Assembly: GCA_963662905.2 (NCBI GenBank)
Contig: CAXXFD010000003.1
Location: 2,356,001 to 2,420,000, forward strand
Reading direction: 5' to 3'
From: G963662905 sp963662905
Lineage (GTDB): Bacteria > Bacteroidota > Bacteroidia > Bacteroidales > WRLA01
DNA length: 64,000 nucleotides
Under the pieces are notes generated by a model. It was not told the DNA's origin. It ran no database searches and saw only the letters and a list, made by a program, of their open reading frames with translations. This document shows, piece after piece, positions 19,155 through 28,080 of this stretch (its first letter is position 1; every line of letters starts with the position of its first letter). The position numbers and the translations under genes were made by a program.

Positions 19155-20708
19155 ATGGCCAATACACTTGATCCTATGGATTTAAAACAAATTATCACTT
19201 TGCACCTCGATGGTGTCACCAACCGTCAGGCAGGAAATGTCTTGGGAATTTCCCGCAATACAGTTAACCGCTACATGCAGCTTTTTAATGCCAGCGGGCA
19301 CAGTTTGCAAGACCTGCTCAAAATGGACACTGCCAGTCTGGAAAAGCTTTTTCCGGGCACAACTACCATTGTCAACCCGCGTTATGACCAGCTAATGCTC
19401 TATCTCGATGGGATGAAGAACAAGCGGGAACAGCCCGGTTTTACCTTTCAGTACCATTACAGGATCTATGAGCAGCAGGCAGATGATCCATACAGCTATA
19501 CGCAGTTTATAGAACACTACCACCGCAAATATGACAAACAGAAAGGCTCCATGAAGCTCAACCATATTGCCGGCCACGAAATGTTTGTGGACTATACAGG
19601 AAAGAAGCTCCGCATTTATGACCGTGAGACGGGACAGGCTACAGAAGTAGAGGTTTTTGTGGCTATCCTCCCATATAGCCAGTACACCTATGTGGAAGCC
19701 TGTGCCAGCCAGAAGCGGGAAGATTTTTTTCAGTGCATGTCCAATGCCCTGCTTTATTATGGGGGAGTGCCCAAGGCAATTGTATCCGACAATTTAAAAT
19801 CAGCGGTAACGCGTGCCAGCAAGTACGAAGCGGTTATCAACAAAACATTCAAGGAATTTAGCCTTCACTACAGATGTGCCATGAACCCCACAAGGGCATA
19901 TAGCCCACAGGACAAGGCGCTTGTAGAGAATGCTGTAAACCTGGCCTATCAGAGGGTTTTTTACCCGCTTGGCGAGATGAAGTTCTTTTCCCTTGATGAA
20001 CTGAACGCAGAAATAGGCAAATTGCTGGGACCCTACAACGACCTTTTGTTTGCACGCAAAGAAACCAGCCGCAGGGAACTGTTCCAGTCCCATGAGCGCC
20101 AGTATTTAAAGCCTTTGCCCCAAGGGCGTTTTCAAATGAAAGAATATAGGCGGGCAAAAGTGCAGAAAATCGGCTACATATACTTCTCGCCCGATAATAC
20201 ATATTACAGCGTGCCTTACCGCTATATCGGCAAACAGACACAAATCCAGTACACGCAATCTACAGTGGAAGTTTACTACAACAACCAGCGTATAGCTGCC
20301 CATAAACGCGAAAAAGAGAAAGGCAAATATATAACCGTCAAGGGGCACCTCAGCAGCCAGCACCAGGCTTATTCAGAATGGAGCCCTGATTATTTTAAAA
20401 AAAAGGCTGCTGTTCATGGCAAAAATGTGCTCAATTATATCAGTACCATCCTTTCCTTTGGAGACTATCCTGAAACCCAGTACAAAAGGGCCATGGGAAT
20501 TATACAGTTATCTAAAGGTTACGGTTCGCAGAGGCTGGATGCCGCTTGCAGGATGGCACAAGAAGCAGGGGGACATTCTTATTCATTCATCAAAAATATC
20601 CTGAAAAACAGGATGGACACCGCCTCTACAGGGCAGCAGGGGGAACTGGAGTTTGAACCGCATATCCCCGAGCATAAAAACCTTCGTAAAACAGGAACAT
20701 ATAATTAA
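19155..20708 (+). CDS. istA: IS21-family transposase IstA
   Basis: This 517-residue protein catalyses transposition of the element together with IstB. The N-terminus holds a helix-turn-helix (HLDGVTNRQAGNVLGISRNTVNRYM). The integrase core carries the DDE residues in MFVDYTGKK, IVSDNLKSAV and QDKALVENAVNLAY. A C-terminal beta domain follows. The frame is open upstream to 19053, but that part overlaps the end repeats, and ATG 19155 (MANTLDPMDLKQ) begins the conserved region. Confidence 0.95.
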   Translation: MANTLDPMDLKQIITLHLDGVTNRQAGNVLGISRNTVNRYMQLFNASGHSLQDLLKMDTASLEKLFPGTTTIVNPRYDQLMLYLDGMKNKREQPGFTFQYHYRIYEQQADDPYSYTQFIEHYHRKYDKQKGSMKLNHIAGHEMFVDYTGKKLRIYDRETGQATEVEVFVAILPYSQYTYVEACASQKREDFFQCMSNALLYYGGVPKAIVSDNLKSAVTRASKYEAVINKTFKEFSLHYRCAMNPTRAYSPQDKALVENAVNLAYQRVFYPLGEMKFFSLDELNAEIGKLLGPYNDLLFARKETSRRELFQSHERQYLKPLPQGRFQMKEYRRAKVQKIGYIYFSPDNTYYSVPYRYIGKQTQIQYTQSTVEVYYNNQRIAAHKREKEKGKYITVKGHLSSQHQAYSEWSPDYFKKKAAVHGKNVLNYISTILSFGDYPETQYKRAMGIIQLSKGYGSQRLDAACRMAQEAGGHSYSFIKNILKNRMDTASTGQQGELEFEPHIPEHKNLRKTGTYN

Positions 20709-20727
20709 CCTTAAAAACACACACAAA

Positions 20728-21465
20728 ATGAACAACAACCCTACTGTTGAAAAGCTGCGGGATATGCGCCTTACGGCCATGGCACAAATGCACCTGCAGT
20801 ACGTCAAAAACAACCAAGCCAACGGCTTGACGCCTGATGAATACCTGGCCTTACTGGCTGACCATGAATGGGAAGACAGGCAGAACAAAAAATTTGAACG
20901 CCTGATCAAAAACGCCTCCTTCCGCCAAAAAGCGTCGGTGGCAGATATCGATTATGCCACAGTGCGCAACCTGGACAAAAATATGTTCCAGAGGCTGGGC
21001 AGCCTGGACTTTATCAAGCGCAAAGAAAACATCATCATAACAGGCGCATCCGGTGTCGGTAAAAGCTATCTGGCTCAGGCGCTTGGCAACCAAGCCTGCA
21101 TAAACGGTTTTAAAACCATATACGCCAATACCGCACGGCTTTTTGCACGACTGAAACTCTGTAAGATAGACGGGACCTACCTGAAAGAACTGAAAAAACT
21201 GGAGAAAACAGACCTGTTGATCCTGGATGACTTTGGAATACAAGCCTTTGACAACAACGCACGGGAAATGCTAATGGATATAGTTGACGACCGATATAAC
21301 AATAAATCAACCATTGTATCTTCACAGATACCGGTATCGGTTTGGTATGATATCATTGGTGAAGGGACTATTGCCGATGCCGTACTGGACAGATTGGTTA
21401 ATTCATCCCACAGAATAGACCTCAAAGGAGAATCACTAAGAAAAGGTTTTTTAGAAAATGAATGA
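20728..21465 (+). CDS. istB: IS21-family helper ATPase IstB
   Basis: This 245-residue AAA+ ATPase is related to DnaC and helps IstA choose target DNA. The Walker A motif GASGVGKSYLAQAL is at about residue 105 and Walker B LLILDDFGI at about 164. A later sensor-like segment (STIVSSQIPVSVW) and the terminal SHRIDLKGESLRK are typical of IstB. It starts 19 bases after istA. The frame is open upstream to 20653, but ATG 20728 begins the conserved NNNPTVEKLRDMRL segment. Confidence 0.95.
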   Translation: MNNNPTVEKLRDMRLTAMAQMHLQYVKNNQANGLTPDEYLALLADHEWEDRQNKKFERLIKNASFRQKASVADIDYATVRNLDKNMFQRLGSLDFIKRKENIIITGASGVGKSYLAQALGNQACINGFKTIYANTARLFARLKLCKIDGTYLKELKKLEKTDLLILDDFGIQAFDNNAREMLMDIVDDRYNNKSTIVSSQIPVSVWYDIIGEGTIADAVLDRLVNSSHRIDLKGESLRKGFLENE

Positions 21466-21562
21466 TTAAATTTTTGTACTATTGTAAGGTCTTTCAAAGT
21501 GGCACTGTTTGACCGAAATCAGTGGCATAGTCTGGCCGAAATAGCCAATAAATAAAACACAC

Positions 21563-21570
21563 TATATTTG
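21563..21570 (+). promoter_or_regulatory. Candidate -7 box of the PKD protein gene
   Basis: TATATTTG fits the Bacteroidota -7 consensus TAnnTTTG and lies only 15 bases from the right end of IS21. Any -33 element would therefore fall within the IS end, so the insertion may have changed expression of the downstream gene. Confidence 0.4.
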
Positions 21571-23226
21571 TATTGGAATCCAAAACAAAAACATTTGCGC
21601 CAAGTAATTCCCATAATATCCTGCCTTTTGTTGCCTTTTGTGCTACTTGCCCAAAACAAACAGGCCAATAACTGGTATTTTGGGCATCATGCCGGTATTA
21701 CCTTCAACACACCTGATGGTAGTCCTCAAGCAGTTTTTGATGGGCAAATCAACCAATGGGAAGGTTGTGCCAGTATTTCAGATAAAGAAGGGAACCTTTT
21801 GTTTTATACCGATGGATTAACGGTTTGGAATGCGGCTCATGATACCATGCCCAACGGGCAAAACCTGAATGGGAACCCATCTGCTACTATGTCGGCCATT
21901 ATTGTCCCTGCTCCCGGGAACGATAGTATCTTTTATCTTTTTACCGCACCATTTCTTATCGACCCCATCGGTTTATGCTATTCAGTTGTTAATATGCACC
22001 TTGATAATGGTTTAGGCAATATCACAGCAGAAAAAAATATTTTCCTTGCCGGGCCGGTACAGGAAATGGTCACGGCTGTTGCCCATGCAAACAATTCCTC
22101 CATTTGGGTTATTACGCATTTATGGAATACCAATACTTTTGATGCTTTTTTGGTAGATTCTGATTCTTTGCATAGCCTTCCGGTAAGCAGTTCAGCTGGG
22201 GCAATCAACACAGGCCCGGGAACTAATGTGGGCGGATATATGAAAACTTCCGTTCAGGGTGATAAATTGGCCATGGTAGCGAATGAAGGGCAATTCGTTC
22301 AGCTTTTTGATTTTGACAATGCCCAAGGAACAGCAAGCAATCCGGTCAGTTTGTATATTGACCCTGTTTATTTTCCCTATGGAATCGAATTTTCACCTAA
22401 TGGGCAAATACTTTATGTGGCTTCCTTTAACTATCATATGCCTTTGGGGAACAAAATATACCAATATGATTTAAGCAGCGGGGACTCAACAAGCATTGTC
22501 AATTCTGTAGTTGAAATTGCTGACATTCCGGGTACAACCAGGTATTTTGGCGCCCTGCAAATGGGACCGGACATGCGCATGTATGTTTCCCGGAATTCTT
22601 GTCCATATCTCAGTTTGATCGAATTTCCGGATTCCCTCGGTATGGCATGTAATTTCATAGACACCGCCGTTTATTTGGACGATGGTTCAAATACACACCT
22701 AAGCCGCCTCGGCCTCCCCGCCTTCATCCAATCCTTTTTCAACCCTGCAAATTTCACATGGGAAGGTCATTGCATTGGGGATACCTCCTTCTTCGCCATC
22801 ACAGATACCGCCTCCCAGGATTCAGTCTTTTGGGATTTTGGAGATCCCGCCAGTGGTGCGGCCAATTATTCGGATTCCTTTTTTCCATATCATATTTATG
22901 AGGATACCGGGGCTTATGAGGTAAGTGTAATTGGCTACAACAACAACCTGAACGACACCACAGTGCAGGAGGTTTTTATCCATCCTTTGCCTGTTCCTTT
23001 CCTGCCCGCAGATACCGGTTTTTGCGAAGGCTATGGCGCAAACCTCTGGCCGGGGTCTTTTCAATCCTACCTCTGGCAAAACGGCTCAACCGATACCAGC
23101 TTTTATGCGGATACTACCTTATCGGTAATTGTGGAAGTAACGGATGTACAGGGCTGCAAGAATTCGGATACCACGCAGGCTGTGGAGCATAGTAAGCCCG
23201 ATCCTTTGTTGATTCTTCATAATTGA
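21568..23226 (+). CDS. Secreted PKD-domain protein lacking its C-terminal sorting domain
   Basis: The product has about 552 residues. No ATG lies upstream of the signal peptide (VIPIISCLLLPFVLLAQ). The start is TTG at 21568, or TTG at 21595, which avoids overlap with the TATATTTG promoter box and still keeps the signal peptide. Residues about 30-380 form a beta-propeller-like region typical of Bacteroidota PKD proteins (NNWYFGHHAGITF, GNLLFYTDGLTVWN, MGPDMRMYVSRN). A PKD domain follows (SVFWDFGDP...YHIYEDTGAYEVSVIGYN) and then an Ig-like stretch (YLWQNGSTDTSF). Relatives usually end in a gliding-motility-type or type IX sorting domain. This one stops after PDPLLILHN, right beside an intergenic repeat, so the 3' end is probably lost. 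Confidence 0.75.
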   Translation: MYWNPKQKHLRQVIPIISCLLLPFVLLAQNKQANNWYFGHHAGITFNTPDGSPQAVFDGQINQWEGCASISDKEGNLLFYTDGLTVWNAAHDTMPNGQNLNGNPSATMSAIIVPAPGNDSIFYLFTAPFLIDPIGLCYSVVNMHLDNGLGNITAEKNIFLAGPVQEMVTAVAHANNSSIWVITHLWNTNTFDAFLVDSDSLHSLPVSSSAGAINTGPGTNVGGYMKTSVQGDKLAMVANEGQFVQLFDFDNAQGTASNPVSLYIDPVYFPYGIEFSPNGQILYVASFNYHMPLGNKIYQYDLSSGDSTSIVNSVVEIADIPGTTRYFGALQMGPDMRMYVSRNSCPYLSLIEFPDSLGMACNFIDTAVYLDDGSNTHLSRLGLPAFIQSFFNPANFTWEGHCIGDTSFFAITDTASQDSVFWDFGDPASGAANYSDSFFPYHIYEDTGAYEVSVIGYNNNLNDTTVQEVFIHPLPVPFLPADTGFCEGYGANLWPGSFQSYLWQNGSTDTSFYADTTLSVIVEVTDVQGCKNSDTTQAVEHSKPDPLLILHN

Positions 23227-23242
23227 GCTGTGGGTCGGTTCA

Positions 23243-23312
23243 CTCATCGGATGGCTCTTTCCTCTCATCGGATGAGTGGGTGAAAATCAAAGTCATCCGA
23301 TGAGTTAGCAAT
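23243..23312 (+). repeat. Intergenic repeat built on TCATCGGATGA
   Basis: Three copies of the near-palindrome TCATCGGATGA or its complement occur in 70 bases. Two blocks recur in the opposite orientation near 61.2 kb: 23271-23288 equals the complement of 61157-61174 (18 bases), and 23287-23312 equals the complement of 61182-61207 (26 bases). The order of the blocks is rotated between the two loci, as expected of a tandem-type repeat sampled at different phases. The array begins 17 bases after the truncated PKD gene. Confidence 0.75.
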
Positions 23313-23407
23313 CCAATAAATGCCCCCTCCACAATTTTCCCTAACTTTACCCTTTCCAATCCGGCATCAGCGGAGTGGAACGATCAAAAGAGAAAAGCGG
23401 AAATTCT

Positions 23408-24616
23408 ATGAAAATACTACATACATCAGACTGGCATCTCGGCAAAAAACTGGGCTCCTACAACCGATTCGGTGAACAGCAAGAAGTGGTGGACGAAATC
23501 TGCGCCATTGCCGAAAAGGAAGATGTCGATTGCGTGATTATTGCCGGCGATATTTTCGACAGTTTCAATCCGCCCATTGAGGCTGTGGAGCTTTTTTATC
23601 AGGCAATCAGCCGCCTGGGCAAAAGCAGCAAACGCGCAGTACTGGTCATTGCCGGAAACCACGACAGCCCCGACCGCATCGAAGCTCCCGACCCGCTGGC
23701 ACGCTATCAGGGCATTTTCTTTGCCGGATATCCCGGAAGCCAAATTCCGCTTACCCACAATCCCGATGGGGTTTCCGTAAGCCATTCACAGGAAGGTTTT
23801 GCCGAACTGGAGCATCCGCTTTGGGAAGCGCCTTTGCGCCTCTTGCTCACGCCTTACGCCAGCGAATACCGTTTAAAAACACTGCTCAACCCGGAAGAAA
23901 AAGACGAGGCTTTGCGCCAATTATTGCAGGAAAACTGGAACAGCATTGCCGCAAAAAAAATGGACGGGAAAGGCATCAACCTGCTGGTTTCGCATTTATT
24001 TTTTATGAAAAAAGGCGGCATCCGCCCCGAAGAGCCCAGCGAAGGCGAAAAACCAATCGTCCATCCCGGCGGCGTTTCTGAGATCTATACCTCTTCCCTG
24101 CCCGCCCAGCTGCAATATACCGCCCTGGGACATCTGCACCGCAGGCAGGTCATCGACCAAAATGTGGTCTATTCGGGCAGTCCTTTGGCATACAGCTTCA
24201 GCGAAGCCATGCAAAAAAAATACGTGGAACTGATCGAACTAAGCCCGGGAAAAGAGGCAAAACACCAGCCCATAGAACTTAAAAAAGGGAAAATGCTGGT
24301 CCGCAAAAAATTCGACAGTATTGACGAAGCAGTTACATGGCTTGAAGCCCATCAGAACACCTTGGTAGAGCTGAGCATAAAAACCGAAAAATACCTGACG
24401 GTTGCCGACCGCAAACGCTTGTCTGCCGTACATTCGGGCATTATTTCCATCATCCCGCTGCTGGCGCAAAACGAAGAAAGCAATGAACCGGATCAAAGCA
24501 TAGATCCGGGCGGCGATGTCGGCGCGCTTTTTGTAAAATACTTTCAGGCAAGCAAAGGCCAGGAACCCAATGAAGAAATCCTGGCATTGTTCAACGAAAT
24601 CACAGGACAGGAATGA
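23408..24616 (+). CDS. sbcD: SbcD nuclease subunit of the SbcCD complex
   Basis: This 402-residue Mre11-type phosphoesterase pairs with SbcC to trim hairpins and protein-blocked DNA ends. Metal-binding motifs are in order: HTSDWHLGK (residue 5 on), AGDIFDSFNPP, VIAGNHDSPDR, VSHLFFM and ALGHLHRRQ. ATG 23408 is chosen because MKILHTSDWHLG is the invariant N-terminus; the frame is open from 23375. Its last bases overlap the sbcC start as ATGA, which indicates translational coupling. Confidence 0.96.
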   Translation: MKILHTSDWHLGKKLGSYNRFGEQQEVVDEICAIAEKEDVDCVIIAGDIFDSFNPPIEAVELFYQAISRLGKSSKRAVLVIAGNHDSPDRIEAPDPLARYQGIFFAGYPGSQIPLTHNPDGVSVSHSQEGFAELEHPLWEAPLRLLLTPYASEYRLKTLLNPEEKDEALRQLLQENWNSIAAKKMDGKGINLLVSHLFFMKKGGIRPEEPSEGEKPIVHPGGVSEIYTSSLPAQLQYTALGHLHRRQVIDQNVVYSGSPLAYSFSEAMQKKYVELIELSPGKEAKHQPIELKKGKMLVRKKFDSIDEAVTWLEAHQNTLVELSIKTEKYLTVADRKRLSAVHSGIISIIPLLAQNEESNEPDQSIDPGGDVGALFVKYFQASKGQEPNEEILALFNEITGQE

Positions 24617-27600
24617 CACCGGAATATTTAAAAATAAAAGGGCTCTACTCCTATATCGAGGAGCAGGAGATTGATTTCAGCACCCTGACCCAATCGGCTT
24701 TATTCGGCATTTTCGGGACGGTGGGCAGTGGCAAATCGAGCATTATCGAAGCCATAACTTTTGCGCTTTATGGCCGCACGCACCGCATGAACCAGAGCGG
24801 CGACAACCGATATTACAACATGCTCAACCTCAAATCGGACCGCCTTTTGATCGAATTCCGGTTCCGTGCAGGTGATGACGAAAATCAATATCTGGTTACA
24901 GTCAGCGGCAGAAGAAATTCGAAACGTTTCGAAGACGTGGCTTCATTCGACCGCCAGATTTTCCGTATGGAAAAGGAAAATTGGCTTCCAATTGAGCAAA
25001 ACGAACTCGAAAATGTCATCGGGCTCTCCTACGAAAATTTCCGCCGCACCATCATTATCCCGCAAGGACAATTCCAGGAATTCCTCAGCCTCTCCAAAGG
25101 CGACCGCACCAAAATGCTCAAAGAGCTCTTCCAGCTGCAGCGTTTTGATCTGTATTCTCAGGCGAAACGCCTCGAAGACAAGACCCGCCTCACGCGCGAA
25201 AACACCATAGGCCGGCTTTCGGAGCTTGGCGAATACGATGAAAACCTGATCATTGAAGCCCGCGAAAACATCCTGAAACTGGAAAAAGAAAATCAGGAAA
25301 AAGAGGCTAAACTTAAAAAAATGCGCGATCAGGAGCAGTGGTTTGCCACGATCAAGGATGATTTTTTGAAACTGCAATCGCTGCGCAGCCAAATGGAAAA
25401 ACTCAAGCTGGAGCAGGCAGGTATGAACAAAATGCAGCAGGAGCTGAAGGAATATGAAACTTGCCGTGAGCTTTTTGGCGATTTGCTTCAGCGGATGGAC
25501 GAATATGCGCAAAGGCTTGATGTCCTGAGCCTTCAAAAACGCAATCAAGTTCAGGCGCAGCAGGAACTGCAATCAAAGCTCAGGAAGCACGGGCAGGATT
25601 TTGAAATTTCCTGCAAAAAGTTTGAGCAAACAGATTTGATGACAGCCCATTCAGAGGCCATCGGGCATTATATGAAAGCCCTGGCTGCCGAAGCAGAAAT
25701 CAATAAAACCGTAGCCGCCATTACCAAAGGGGAAGATTGGGTCAAAAATGAAATCAAGCCTCAAAAAGATTTACTGAGCCGGGAAACCGAGGAATTGCAA
25801 AAACAAATCAAAGAGAAGGAAGCACAACTGCCCGATAATCAGCGGCTGATGGAAATTAAGCTATGGTATCAGAATTTCCTCAATTTGCTGAAACAACAAA
25901 AAGAAAACTATCTGGAAGAAGAAAAAATCCAGGGAAAAATCAATAAAATCGACCAGGGAAAGACGGAATTTATTGATGAAGATTTCCGTTCATATTTCCC
26001 TGAAATTGATTGCAACCAACCCAGCGAAGAAATTGTTCGACAGGCCGAAGCCTGTGTTCCACACATTGAAACCCATTTGGAACAATTACGGCAGGAACAC
26101 AATCGCCTCTCCATCGAGAAAAACGTGGAGCAGCTTGCATCATCCATCGAAGAGGGCAAGCCCTGTCCGCTTTGTGGCGCTTTGGAGCACCCCAACATCA
26201 TCCGGCTGGAAGACATCGACCGGCAATTGACCGAAATCAATAACCAAATCGAAGCCATCAAAAAAAAGCTCGAAAAGGAAGAGTCTGTGGTGCATAAACT
26301 CAACAACATCATCCAGGGCAAGCAACTTCAATTGGGTCGTTTGAACAAAAACCAGGAAAATGCCCAAAAACTTAAAAGTGATATTGAGGCACATAAGCAA
26401 AGCTTTGTTTGGGAAGATTACGATATGAACGACGCTTTGAAAATTGAGGTGCAATTGCGCAAAGCAGAAAAATTGCGCCAGCAGGTCAAAGCCGAACGCA
26501 CACAGCTTGAAGAAAAAAACACCCAATTAAAACAAGTCAGTGAAACCGAAGAACGAGCCAAAGAAAAGCTTCGTGGCTATAGCCAGGCACTTGCTGCTTT
26601 GCAGGCCGGTCATCAGGAAAACCTGAAAAATACCGCAGGATTTCTGGCAGAAATCCAGAACATTCCAGAAGACAAACTCTCCGATGAAAAAGAAAAGCTG
26701 ATTCATTCGGTGAAAGAAATAAAAACGAAGCACGCATTTTTGCAGGAGCAGAAAAGCAAATTACAGGCAGAGCTTGGAAAAACCGAAGGACTGATCGAAG
26801 CCGGCCAAAACGAAATTGACCAGCTGGAGCAGAAACAAAAAGAGGCAAAAACTATTTTTGATCAGAAACTCAGCGAAAGCAATTATAGTGGAGCAGAAGA
26901 AATCAAGAAGGTTTTAAACCAAAAACTCAACACGCAAAGCATCAGGGCACAGCTGCAAAAATTTGCAACGGAAATGGCGGTCGGCAAGGAACGCATCAAC
27001 GATTTGGAAGCACGGCTGCAAGGAAGGACTTATCAGGCCAATGAACATCAATTGCTTTTGCAAAGCATAGGCGAAACCGAAAAAAACCTGGAAACCGGAA
27101 AGCAGCAAATCACGGAGAAAAAGCTCTTTTTAAAAGAAGAGGAGCGAAAAAAACAAGTGCGCGATGGCTTGCAAAAAGAAAAAGAACAACTCGACAGCCG
27201 ATTAGAAAACATCAAAACCCTCAAGCAGATGTTCACCGGACAGGGTTTTGTACAATTTGTTTCCACGGTCTATCTGGAGAACATCACCCGTCAGGCCAAT
27301 GAGCGTTTCCGCAAACTCACTAATCAGAGGCTCAGCCTTGAACTCGATGACAATCAAATGTTTATCGTACGCGACTACCTCAATGATGGCCGTACGCGCA
27401 ACGTCAAGACCCTTTCGGGCGGCCAGATGTTCCAGGCATCTTTATCGTTGGCACTGGCTTTATCAGACAGCGTACAATCGCTCAGCGGAACCCGTCACCG
27501 CTTTTTCTTCATGGACGAAGGCTTTGGTTCGCTCGACAAAACAGCATTGCATACGGTTTTTGAGACTTTGCGCATGTTAAAGAAAGAAAACCGCATCGTG

Positions 27601-27708
27601 GGCATCATCTCGCATGTAGAAGAACTGCAGCAAGACATTGACATCTGTTTGCATATTGAAATGGATGAGCGGAGGGGGTCTTTGATCCGGGAGGGCTGGA
27701 AGAATTAG
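24613..27708 (+). CDS. sbcC: SbcC ATPase subunit of the SbcCD complex
   Basis: This 1031-residue SMC/Rad50-type ATPase has an N-terminal Walker A motif (GTVGSGKSSIIEAI, residue about 36) and long coiled-coil arms. The zinc hook CPLC is at residues 518-521. The ABC signature TLSGGQMFQASLSLALALS and Walker B RFFFMDEGFGSLD lie near the C-terminus. With SbcD it processes DNA ends in the cytoplasm. It overlaps sbcD by 4 bases and the two form a compact operon. Confidence 0.96.
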   Translation: MTPEYLKIKGLYSYIEEQEIDFSTLTQSALFGIFGTVGSGKSSIIEAITFALYGRTHRMNQSGDNRYYNMLNLKSDRLLIEFRFRAGDDENQYLVTVSGRRNSKRFEDVASFDRQIFRMEKENWLPIEQNELENVIGLSYENFRRTIIIPQGQFQEFLSLSKGDRTKMLKELFQLQRFDLYSQAKRLEDKTRLTRENTIGRLSELGEYDENLIIEARENILKLEKENQEKEAKLKKMRDQEQWFATIKDDFLKLQSLRSQMEKLKLEQAGMNKMQQELKEYETCRELFGDLLQRMDEYAQRLDVLSLQKRNQVQAQQELQSKLRKHGQDFEISCKKFEQTDLMTAHSEAIGHYMKALAAEAEINKTVAAITKGEDWVKNEIKPQKDLLSRETEELQKQIKEKEAQLPDNQRLMEIKLWYQNFLNLLKQQKENYLEEEKIQGKINKIDQGKTEFIDEDFRSYFPEIDCNQPSEEIVRQAEACVPHIETHLEQLRQEHNRLSIEKNVEQLASSIEEGKPCPLCGALEHPNIIRLEDIDRQLTEINNQIEAIKKKLEKEESVVHKLNNIIQGKQLQLGRLNKNQENAQKLKSDIEAHKQSFVWEDYDMNDALKIEVQLRKAEKLRQQVKAERTQLEEKNTQLKQVSETEERAKEKLRGYSQALAALQAGHQENLKNTAGFLAEIQNIPEDKLSDEKEKLIHSVKEIKTKHAFLQEQKSKLQAELGKTEGLIEAGQNEIDQLEQKQKEAKTIFDQKLSESNYSGAEEIKKVLNQKLNTQSIRAQLQKFATEMAVGKERINDLEARLQGRTYQANEHQLLLQSIGETEKNLETGKQQITEKKLFLKEEERKKQVRDGLQKEKEQLDSRLENIKTLKQMFTGQGFVQFVSTVYLENITRQANERFRKLTNQRLSLELDDNQMFIVRDYLNDGRTRNVKTLSGGQMFQASLSLALALSDSVQSLSGTRHRFFFMDEGFGSLDKTALHTVFETLRMLKKENRIVGIISHVEELQQDIDICLHIEMDERRGSLIREGWKN

Positions 27709-27730
27709 TTTATTTCGGCCCTTCGGCTAC

Positions 27731-27794
27731 GCTCAGGGACCTCAGATTGGGTATTGAAAACAACTTTTCAACTCAGCTCAGGGACCTCAGATTG
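27731..27794 (+). repeat. 19-base direct repeat after sbcC
   Basis: GCTCAGGGACCTCAGATTG occurs at 27731-27749 and again at 27776-27794. The first copy is preceded by CCTTCGGCTAC, making a longer GC-rich block that looks like a dispersed intergenic repeat rather than unique sequence. Confidence 0.6.
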
Positions 27795-27858
27795 AGGTTG
27801 AGAAGCTAATAATATAAAGTTCTCGAACGAAGCCGGGAGGCCGCTATATAAAACAAAT

Positions 27859-27890
27859 AAAGCAGCTTTCCTGAGAAGAAAAGCTGCTTT
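27859..27890 (+). terminator. Terminator-like hairpin
   Basis: The 11-base arms AAAGCAGCTTT and AAAGCTGCTTT are perfectly complementary around a 10-base loop. The 3' arm ends in TTT. It lies between sbcC and the two-component system. Confidence 0.55.
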
Positions 27891-28068
27891 AAACCAAAAC
27901 CACATAATTAAGCGCACAAAGGATTCTTTCTTTAATTATGGTATGATAAAAAGAACGTTGTCAGAATCTCTAATGCAAAAATACATCAGGAAGCATCAGC
28001 CAAGTGTTAAGGGCGTTTAACAAACGTTAAAAAAAGTTAACTATTGAAAATCAATAGATTTCAAAATG

Positions 28069-28076
28069 TAATTTTG
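28069..28076 (+). promoter_or_regulatory. Candidate -7 box of the two-component operon
   Basis: TAATTTTG fits TAnnTTTG, and a TTG lies 22 bases upstream (28044-28046). The GTG start at 28081 is only 4 bases downstream, so transcription from here would be close to leaderless. Confidence 0.4.
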
Positions 28077-28080
28077 TTCT

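Larger units (their letters stand above)
18952..21547 (+). mobile_element. Complete IS21-family element with 5-bp target duplication
   Basis: The element is 2596 bases long. Its left end starts TGGCTAATTCGG (18952). Its right end, read inward on the minus strand from 21547, starts TGGCTATTTCGG. A second inverted block TGCCACTGATTTCGG lies just inside at both ends (18973-18987; complement at 21513-21527). ATAAA occurs on both sides (18947-18951 and 21548-21552), fitting the 4-8 bp duplications of IS21. The inner left end carries three exact copies of a 19-base motif TTCGGTTCGTTTTGTGCCA (18959, 19042, 19063) and one variant (19006), probably transposase binding sites. Both genes are intact, so a fairly recent insertion is likely. 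Confidence 0.92.
27709..28080 (+). other. Intergenic region without a gene
   Basis: These 372 bases hold a 19-base direct repeat, a terminator-like hairpin and, at the far end, a promoter box for the kinase gene, each listed separately. No reading frame with coding character was found. Confidence 0.7.

Noticed and set aside
24613..24616. Possible programmed frameshift between sbcD and sbcC
   Set aside because: The ATGA overlap is ordinary translational coupling; each gene encodes a full-length protein.
24943..25572. 209-codon minus-strand frame
   Set aside because: It lies fully inside sbcC; its Phe/Leu-rich translation is the antisense of the coiled-coil coding sequence.
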